This document shows, in pieces, positions 58,529 to 64,000 of a stretch of DNA of 64,000 nt. The first letter of the stretch is position 1. Each line of letters opens with the position of its first letter. Both the position numbers and the translations under genes were made by a program. The notes under the pieces were generated by a model that worked only from the letters and a program-made list of their open reading frames with translations, did not search any database and was not told the DNA's origin. The DNA lies in NCBI GenBank assembly GCA_001897605.1, contig MKTL01000022.1:95030-159029 (forward strand). The letters run 5' to 3'. The DNA comes from Clostridiales bacterium 38-18 (GTDB taxonomy: Bacteria; Bacillota; Clostridia; Peptostreptococcales; Acidaminobacteraceae).

Positions 58529-58708
58529 ATGAATATACAACCTTCTGGATATCAAGCTCAAATGCTTACCAGTGTTAAGCAAGCTGTAAATGTTTCAATG
58601 CTAAAAAAAGTGATGAATCAGGATGCCCAATCAGTAGACAATATAGTAAAGGCCATGGAACAATCCGTATCACCACATTTAGGACAAAATCTAGATATTA
58701 AGTTATAA
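58529..58708 (+). CDS. YjfB-like putative motility protein
   Basis: A 59-residue protein ending MKKVMNQDAQ…EQSVSPHLGQNLDIKL-like, with the PHLGQNLDIKL tail typical of the YjfB family, which belongs to the sigma-D regulon in Bacillus subtilis. The function is unknown. AAAGGAAGG precedes ATG 58529, and a terminator follows. Confidence 0.78.
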   Translation: MNIQPSGYQAQMLTSVKQAVNVSMLKKVMNQDAQSVDNIVKAMEQSVSPHLGQNLDIKL

Positions 58709-58710
58709 TT

Positions 58711-58743
58711 AATAAGGTTAAGCATATGCTTAGCCTTATTTTT
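58711..58743 (+). terminator. Terminator after the YjfB-like gene
   Basis: AATAAGGTTAAGCA (58711-58724) pairs with TGCTTAGCCTTATT (58727-58740), one wobble, then TTT. The two-base gap means the loop must open by a pair or two. Confidence 0.8.
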
Positions 58744-58764
58744 CATTTAGCATCAGGAGGGAAT

Positions 58765-59202
58765 ATGAAGGTAGTTCAAAGTATTGAAGATGTTTTGATG
58801 GAAAAAATCATATTTCAAAAACAAGTAATTAGTAATTTTCGAGAAATTGATCACCTGAATGGTATAAATCAAATGGATACAAAAATTCAAATGGGGCAGA
58901 TTTTTGAAGATATAGAGACCTGTACGGGGAAAATGCTAGAGCTGGATTTAAGGTTTACTAACTACTTTGAACAGTATAAAAGGGTGACGGGGATAAAATC
59001 TCTTGAAGAGTTAGACCGCAATCAGCAAAAATCATTTACACTCATTCAACAGCTCGTTGCAAAGGTAAATTCACTTCAGGATCAAATTAATAATTTAAAA
59101 GACCATTGGGCTGAAGAGGACAGTTCTATTAGACGTATTATTGCTGAGACTAGGCAAAAACAAAAAGCAACAGCTGCTTATAAAAACATAAATAAATTAT
59201 AA
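58765..59202 (+). CDS. Helical protein of unknown function, probable flagellar accessory
   Basis: A 145-residue coiled-coil-rich protein (QKSFTLIQQLVAKVNSLQDQINNLKDHWAEEDSSIRRIIAE). It has a clean AGGAGGG before ATG 58765 but no family I recognise. Its place at the end of the flagellar island suggests a chaperone-like role, in the manner of FlgN or FliT; that is only inference. Confidence 0.6.
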   Translation: MKVVQSIEDVLMEKIIFQKQVISNFREIDHLNGINQMDTKIQMGQIFEDIETCTGKMLELDLRFTNYFEQYKRVTGIKSLEELDRNQQKSFTLIQQLVAKVNSLQDQINNLKDHWAEEDSSIRRIIAETRQKQKATAAYKNINKL

Positions 59203-59217
59203 AAAAATATCTTTTAA

Positions 59218-59247
59218 TTGGTTAGTATATCCTATGGTGGGTATAAT
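59218..59247 (+). promoter_or_regulatory. Candidate promoter of hpf
   Basis: TTGGTT (59218-59223), 18 bases, TATAAT (59242-59247), 30 bases before the hpf start codon. Confidence 0.6.
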
Positions 59248-59277
59248 CCTAATATCAAAAGTAAAGGGGTTGAGCTT

Positions 59278-59808
59278 ATGAAAGTAAACGTGACAGGAAG
59301 AAACCTAGTTATTACTGATGCTATTAGAGAACAAGTAGAAAAGAAATTATCAAAATTTGATAAGATGTTTAATAGTGACATCGAAGCAAGCGCTACATTT
59401 AGTGTACAAAAGAATAAACACATCGTGGAGGTGACTATTCCCCTTAAGAATGGGGCTTTATTTAGAGCAGAAGCAATTTCAGACGACATGTATATGTCGA
59501 TTGATGAAGCGATAGATCGTATTTCTAAACAAATGAAGAAACATAAAACCAAACTTGAAAAAAGATTCCATTCAAATGATTCAATTCGTTTTGAAGAGAT
59601 CCCGGACACAGTCGAACCGATCGTTGAGTCTTCAATTGTTAAAACCAAGAGATTCGGAGTTAAGCCAATGGGACCAGAAGAGGCTGTATTACAAATGGAG
59701 CTTCTAGGACATGATTTTTTCGTATTTTTAAATGGTGATACAGAAGAAATCAATGTGGTCTACAAACGAAAAGATGGTGATTTTGGTTTAATTGAGCCCT
59801 ATTTATAG
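59278..59808 (+). CDS. hpf: Ribosome hibernation promoting factor, long form
   Basis: A 176-residue protein that pairs 70S ribosomes into inactive 100S dimers. The N-terminal S30AE domain (MKVNVTGRNLVITDAIREQVEKKLSKFDKMF, SVQKNKHIVEVTIPLKNGALFRAEA) is joined to a C-terminal dimerisation domain (FGVKPMGPEEAVLQMELLGHDFFVFLNGDTEEINVVYKRKDGDFGLIEP). ATG 59278 follows AAAGGGG. hpf near secA is a common Firmicutes pairing. Confidence 0.96.
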   Translation: MKVNVTGRNLVITDAIREQVEKKLSKFDKMFNSDIEASATFSVQKNKHIVEVTIPLKNGALFRAEAISDDMYMSIDEAIDRISKQMKKHKTKLEKRFHSNDSIRFEEIPDTVEPIVESSIVKTKRFGVKPMGPEEAVLQMELLGHDFFVFLNGDTEEINVVYKRKDGDFGLIEPYL

Positions 59809-59827
59809 ATTCAATAACTAAAGATAT

Positions 59828-59869
59828 AAAGCCGAGTATTAGCAAATGCTTTTACTCGGCTTTTTGTTT
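59828..59869 (+). terminator. Terminator of hpf
   Basis: AAAGCCGAGTA (59828-59838) pairs with TACTCGGCTTT (59853-59863), with an inner AGCA/TGCT, then TTTTG. Confidence 0.92.
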
Positions 59870-59919
59870 TGCTTAATTCAAGGCTAAATTAAACGATGCG
59901 CTTATGGTATAACGACACC

Positions 59920-60054
59920 TTAACAATTGCTCTTTATGTACTCAACACAAGACTCACAAATAAAATGATCTTTAAATACGACTACGTCATGTACCTCTCT
60001 GCAAATCTTACAATATGATGTCTCTGTCTTATGTGGATTATTATAGACTTTCAT
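59920..60054 (-). CDS. Gin/CsfB-like small zinc-finger protein (possible sigma-G inhibitor)
   Basis: A 44-residue protein, MKVYNNPHKTETSYCKIC… ending …FICESCVEYIKSNC, read on the minus strand. It has two Cys-x2-Cys pairs (Cys15/Cys18 and Cys33/Cys36) spaced as in Bacillus CsfB/Gin, which inhibits sigma-G during sporulation, and the same FIC-x-x-C pattern. AAGGGGAAGAG lies before its ATG. It is too short for most gene finders. The Gin assignment is by motif only; it may be another zinc-ribbon protein. Confidence 0.6.
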   Translation of the reverse strand: MKVYNNPHKTETSYCKICREVHDVVVFKDHFICESCVEYIKSNC

Positions 60055-60160
60055 AAGCTCTTCCCCTTTCTGTTTACAAATATTTACAAATTACTATAAA
60101 AGTATAACATTTTTTAGGAAAAGTCGCAATACAATTGTCAGAAAATTACAAAATAAGGAT

Positions 60161-60532
60161 TTATTTCATAGTGCTTTTGTGCTTTTCATAGATTAACTCT
60201 GCATATTCCTTAATCTTAAGTAGCTCTGTTAAAGGAAGTTCATTGATTTTTTCTTGAGGCAGTATAATAAAATGTATGTCTTTAGTTGCACTGGAATTAA
60301 AATGATAGGCTTCGTAGGATTCATTTACAGTTTCGTTATAAAAATAGCTAATCAAATATGCTGGCGGTAGCTCCAAAAGATGAGAATAATCGATGATTAA
60401 ATTAATATCAGGATCTCTCAGATTGTTTTCATAATTGCTCAAAGCGGTATTGGATATGTTAAGTCTAGAAGCCACTTCTTTTTGGCTCATGTTATATGCT
60501 TCACGTAGAGACTTTAGTTTTTCACCGATCAT
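60161..60532 (-). CDS. XRE-family transcriptional regulator
   Basis: A 123-residue DNA-binding protein. The N-terminal helix-turn-helix is IGEKLKSLREAYNMSQKEVASRLNISNTALSNYENNLRDPDINLIIDYS (residues 2-50). A short C-terminal part (about 60-123) has no clear ligand domain. It is transcribed away from two inverted repeats at 60597-60641, likely its own operators. Confidence 0.88.
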   Translation of the reverse strand: MIGEKLKSLREAYNMSQKEVASRLNISNTALSNYENNLRDPDINLIIDYSHLLELPPAYLISYFYNETVNESYEAYHFNSSATKDIHFIILPQEKINELPLTELLKIKEYAELIYEKHKSTMK

Positions 60533-60876
60533 AAAATATACCTCAACATAACGATTAAAGAAATTTTATCATAGAAGAAAGTTGAATTCTGATATATCCA
60601 CGAAACGTGAAAAACCAACATAATATTTCACATATTGTGAATTATGGTGATGATTCGAAGATGATTTTTTTGTCCATATAGTAATGTTTTAATAACAAAA
60701 GTGGCCACTTATAAATACAATGTTTTTAAAATGTTCATACAATTGTCGCGAAGCATTAAATCTAAGATGCTATAATAAAAGTCGCCTAATATAGCAATAT
60801 TTGAAATAACTGCGATTTGTGATAAAATAAACTGTATGTATAAGACTTGTATTTATAACCGTATAAGGAGTGTGCT
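60533..60876. promoter_or_regulatory. Divergent control region with two matching inverted repeats
   Basis: TCCACG-AAA-CGTGAA (60597-60611) and TTCACA-TAT-TGTGAA (60627-60641) share the pattern TTCACR-N3-YGTGAA with centres exactly 30 bases (about three helical turns) apart. A third palindrome, AAGTGGCCACTT (60699-60710), is different. No gene is seen in this 344-base gap. The pair is likely bound by the XRE protein encoded alongside. Confidence 0.6.
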
Positions 60877-61473
60877 ATGTATATTGAAGCAATTATATTA
60901 GGTGTCATCATAGGAATGGCTCGCAACGGTAGAATAAGCAATTTTTTTGAAGTTCGTTTTAAAGGGTGGGGCTTAAGCGTTTTAGCGTTTTTACTGTTTT
61001 TAGTACCTTACGGTGTAAAAGCGTTTGGCATTGGCTTTGAAAGTGTAGAACTGTTTCCATTTGCAGCTATGGTTGTAATTGCCGTAATTGCTCTTTTAAA
61101 TTTTGAAAAGACTGGAATGAAAATTATTTTATTAGGTCTCGGCTTAAACCTTTTAATTATGGGTTTAAATGGTTTTCAAATGCCGATTGATACACTTAAA
61201 ATGACAGATCTTGGATTTCATTCTTTTGTTGAATCTCTCAGTAGTGGGGAAGTGGTAAACTATACCTCACTTGAAGGTGCACATACATTGAGCACATACC
61301 TAGGAAAGGTGATAGAGCTGCCTAAAGCATACCCGTTGGCTAAAGTCCTTAGCGTAGGTGATTTATTGATTTCTCTTGGTATTGCGATATTGATACAATA
61401 CGAGATGCTATTGTCTTCACTAAAGAGCAGAGGGTCAATGGTACAATTTAGCTATAATTCTAAGATTAGGTAG
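60877..61473 (+). CDS. DUF5317-family membrane protein
   Basis: A 198-residue integral membrane protein with about 5 helices: MYIEAIILGVIIGMARNGRISN at the N-terminus, LSVLAFLLFLVPYGVKAFGI, AMVVIAVIALLNFEK, ILLGLGLNLLIMGLNGFQMPI, and a C-terminal VLSVGDLLISLGIAILIQYEML. The NGFQMPI and LSVGDLLISLG segments are typical of DUF5317. The function is unknown. AAGGAGTG precedes ATG 60877. Confidence 0.8.
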   Translation: MYIEAIILGVIIGMARNGRISNFFEVRFKGWGLSVLAFLLFLVPYGVKAFGIGFESVELFPFAAMVVIAVIALLNFEKTGMKIILLGLGLNLLIMGLNGFQMPIDTLKMTDLGFHSFVESLSSGEVVNYTSLEGAHTLSTYLGKVIELPKAYPLAKVLSVGDLLISLGIAILIQYEMLLSSLKSRGSMVQFSYNSKIR

Positions 61474-61599
61474 TTGTACTCTAATAGTAAAAATCAAACA
61501 GTCGTTATTATAATCGTATTAAAATTCTTGGTATAAAAAACGGCGGACAAATTAAGCTGGATAATAGAAATAAAAAATTAAAAGATAGAGGACAGTATT

Positions 61600-64000
61600 A
61601 TGAGTCTAATTAAAATGATCTTTGGCGACATCAATGAAAAGGAAGTAAAAAAACTCGATAAAATCGTTGATCAGATCGAAGGGCTAGAGCCAAAAATAAT
61701 GGCACTCTCTGACGACGAACTTAAGGCTATGACGCCAAAGCTCAAAGGAAGATTACAAAATGGTGAGACACTTGATGATATTCTTCCAGAAGCATTTGCT
61801 GTCGTAAGAGAAGCTGGTAAGCGCGTTCTTGGACTTAGAGCGTTTAGAGTACAATTAATGGGTGGTATCGTCTTACACCAAGGCCGTATTGCAGAGATGA
61901 AAACAGGTGAAGGTAAAACCTTGGTTGCTACCTTACCATCATACTTAAATGCACTATCAGGAGAAGGCGTTCACGTCGTAACGGTCAATGACTACCTCGC
62001 ATCCCGTGATAAGGAGTGGATGGGAAAAATCCATGAATTCCTTGGACTTTCAGTTGGCTGCGTGATTCATGGTGTTGAAGGTGAAGATCGAAGAAATGCC
62101 TATCTTGCCGATATTACCTATGGTACAAACAATGAGTTTGGCTTTGATTACTTAAGAGACAACATGGTAATGCGTCAAGAACGTCTGGTTCAAAGACCTC
62201 TTAACTTTGCAATCGTGGATGAGGTCGACAGTATCTTGGTCGACGAAGCGAGAACGCCACTCATCATTTCAGGTGAAAGTGCTAAATCCACAGACCTTTA
62301 TCGCGTTGCCAACATGTTTGCAAAAACATTAAATCCACAGGACGATTTCAAAATAGATGAAAAAGCAAAAACCATCGCATTAACCGATGGTGTGGTACAA
62401 GATAAATTTGGTGTGGTTGAAGAAGGTAGTGAAGGTAGAAATGGCGTTAAGAAGGCAGAAACCTATTTTGGGATTGAAAACCTTTCTGATCCACAAAACC
62501 TAGAATACCTACACCATATCAATCAAGCGATACGTGCAAACTACCTTATGAAACGCGACGTCGATTATATCGTAAAAGATGGTGAAGTGATTATCGTCGA
62601 CGAATTTACAGGTCGTTTAATGTATGGTAGACGTTATTCAAACGGCCTTCATCAAGCCATAGAAGCGAAAGAGAATATCGAAGTGCGTAAAGAGTCGCAA
62701 ACGCTTGCAACCATCACCCTACAAAATTACTTTAGAATGTACAAAAAACTGTCGGGTATGACGGGTACTGCAAAAACAGAAGAAGAAGAATTTAGACACA
62801 TCTATAGTATGGACGTCGTTATGGTGCCAACCAATAAACCAATCGCAAGAAAGGATATGGAGGACGCCATTTATAAAAATCTTCAGGGTAAATTTAACGC
62901 TGTCCTCACAGATATTGAAACGCGTTATGCGACAGGTCAACCGATCTTAGTCGGAACTATTAGTATAGAAACCTCAGAGTTCTTAAGTACCCTATTAAAA
63001 AAACGTGGCATCAAGCATGAAGTTCTAAATGCGAAGCAGCATGAGAGAGAAGCGGAAATTGTTGCTCAGGCAGGTCGATTAGGTGCAGTAACCATAGCGA
63101 CGAACATGGCAGGTCGTGGTACAGATATCGTACTCGGTGGTAATCCAGAATTCCTAGCAAAGCGTGAAATGGTTAAAAAAGGCTATGAGGAGCATCTTAT
63201 AAACGCTGCTTCAAGCCCTATCGTCAAGGATGAACCTGAAATTCTCGAAGCAAAGCAAGTCTATGACGAGCTTTTGGCTACTCATAAAAAAGTAACAGAT
63301 GAGGAAGGTGGAAAAGTTAAAGCTGCAGGCGGTCTTCATATTATCGGTACTGAAAGACATGAGTCAAGACGTATTGATAACCAATTAAGAGGTCGTGCTG
63401 GGCGTCAAGGTGACCCTGGCTCAACTCAGTTTTATATTTCCTTTGAAGATGATTTGATGCGCCTGTTTGTAAGCGAGCGTGCAAAATCAATGGTAGAAAG
63501 CCTAGGCTTTGAAGAAGATATGCAGCTAGAAAACAAGCTGTTAACCAAATCTATCGAAAATGCTCAGAAAAAGGTTGAGGGTCGTAACTTTGGAATTAGA
63601 AAGCACGTTCTACAATACGACGACGTTATGAACAAGCAACGTGAAATCATTTATGGTCAAAGAAATAAAGTCCTTCACGGAGAGGATTTAAGAGATAACG
63701 TCTTAAGTATGACTGAACGTGTGATCGATAGAACGATTCCTATGTTTACGGAAGGCTATAAATACCCTGAAGAGTGGGATTTAGAAGGTCTATTTAATCA
63801 TCTTCATGGTATCTTTTTGCCTCAAGATGCAGTTGTGATTGAAGACGTCGAGAGCTTGACGGTTGAAGCATTAAAAGAACAGATTTTAGATAAAGCCAAG
63901 GAATTCTATTCGATTAAAGAAGAAGAAATAGGCATTGAACGTATGAGAGAGGTAGAGCGTGCCATCCTACTAAGGGTGGTTGACATGCACTGGATTGATC
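61600..64000 (+). CDS. secA: Protein translocase ATPase SecA, N-terminal 800 codons, cut by window end
   Basis: The motor of the Sec export pathway. It opens [23 protein letters not shown], with Walker [16 protein letters not shown] near residue 105, [24 protein letters not shown], the DEAD-like [51 protein letters not shown]-type motif VI and [18 protein letters not shown]. The reading frame is open to base 64000, so only the C-terminal tail is missing. ATG 61600 follows AGAGGACAG. Confidence 0.97.
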   Translation, partial: MSLIKMIFGDINEKEVKKLDKIVDQIEGLEPKIMALSDDELKAMTPKLKGRLQNGETLDDILPEAFAVVREAGKRVLGLRAFRVQLMGGIVLHQGRIAEMKTGEGKTLVATLPSYLNALSGEGVHVVTVNDYLASRDKEWMGKIHEFLGLSVGCVIHGVEGEDRRNAYLADITYGTNNEFGFDYLRDNMVMRQERLVQRPLNFAIVDEVDSILVDEARTPLIISGESAKSTDLYRVANMFAKTLNPQDDFKIDEKAKTIALTDGVVQDKFGVVEEGSEGRNGVKKAETYFGIENLSDPQNLEYLHHINQAIRANYLMKRDVDYIVKDGEVIIVDEFTGRLMYGRRYSNGLHQAIEAKENIEVRKESQTLATITLQNYFRMYKKLSGMTGTAKTEEEEFRHIYSMDVVMVPTNKPIARKDMEDAIYKNLQGKFNAVLTDIETRYATGQPILVGTISIETSEFLSTLLKKRGIKHEVLNAKQHEREAEIVAQAGRLGAVTIATNMAGRGTDIVLGGNPEFLAKREMVKKGYEEHLINAASSPIVKDEPEILEAKQVYDELLATHKKVTDEEGGKVKAAGGLHIIGTERHESRRIDNQLRGRAGRQGDPGSTQFYISFEDDLMRLFVSERAKSMVESLGFEEDMQLENKLLTKSIENAQKKVEGRNFGIRKHVLQYDDVMNKQREIIYGQRNKVLHGEDLRDNVLSMTERVIDRTIPMFTEGYKYPEEWDLEGLFNHLHGIFLPQDAVVIEDVESLTVEALKEQILDKAKEFYSIKEEEIGIERMREVERAILLRVVDMHWID

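Noticed and set aside
59232-59753. 173-codon open frame on the minus strand
   Set aside because: It is antisense to the well-supported hpf gene, has no ribosome-binding site and its product resembles nothing; it is a codon-bias shadow.

Overview
The window is chromosomal DNA from a low-GC, motile, Gram-positive anaerobe, most likely a member of the Clostridia (Fusibacter/Acetobacterium-like; the genus is an inference). The main clues are strong AGGAGG ribosome-binding sites, a SAM-I riboswitch before metK, a Bacillus-like order comFC-yvyF-flgM-flgN-flgK-flgL-yviE-fliW-csrA-hag, and a Na+-type ATP synthase with two kinds of c subunit, as in Acetobacterium woodii. I see no rRNA, tRNA, CRISPR array, insertion sequence or phage gene.

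Layout. Positions 1-5936 hold a translation and cell-envelope group (end of prmC, prfA, sua5, rpiB, upp, tagO/wecA, wecB). Positions 5955-13997 are the complete F-type ATP synthase operon, with a 181-residue double-hairpin c subunit followed by an 89-residue normal one. Positions 14191-20634 carry murA, mreB/mbl, the NAD operon nadABC and an acetyltransferase. Positions 21055-23470 carry a flagellar rod operon (flgF, flgG, rod-binding flgJ). Positions 23534-32813 are mostly housekeeping: patatin lipase, phosphohexomutase, an unknown protein, SAM riboswitch plus metK, an unexplained structured element, recD2 and comFC.

From 32823 to 59202 the window is a flagellar island. It holds the flgM-to-hag operon, with sigma-D promoters and a CsrA-binding leader on the main flagellin. 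Next comes a large sugar-modification region in two plus-strand blocks (40150-47419 and 50890-55123). Between the blocks, on the minus strand, lie a glycosyltransferase and a second flagellin carrying a zinc-metalloprotease domain (HEVVH plus a downstream Glu), which is a flagellinolysin. The sugar genes include a WbpA/WbpB/WbpE/WbpD-type set for UDP-2,3-diacetamido-2,3-dideoxy-glucuronic acid and a WbpG/HisH/HisF-type set that would turn an acetamido group into an acetamidino group. No sialic-acid-type synthase is present. I infer that the flagellins are decorated with an amidinated diamino-uronic acid. Cap and chaperone genes (flaG, fliD, fliT-like, fliS, yjfB-like) close the island.

The last part (59218-64000) has hpf, a tiny minus-strand zinc-finger gene resembling the sigma-G inhibitor Gin/CsfB, an XRE regulator facing two matching operators, a DUF5317 membrane protein, and the first 800 codons of secA, which runs off the window.

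The most interesting parts are the proteolytic flagellin with its neighbouring glycosyltransferase inside an amidino-sugar locus, the hybrid c-ring genes, and several RNA-level control elements (hag leader, flgM hairpin, c1/c2 hairpin, 29604-29735 element).
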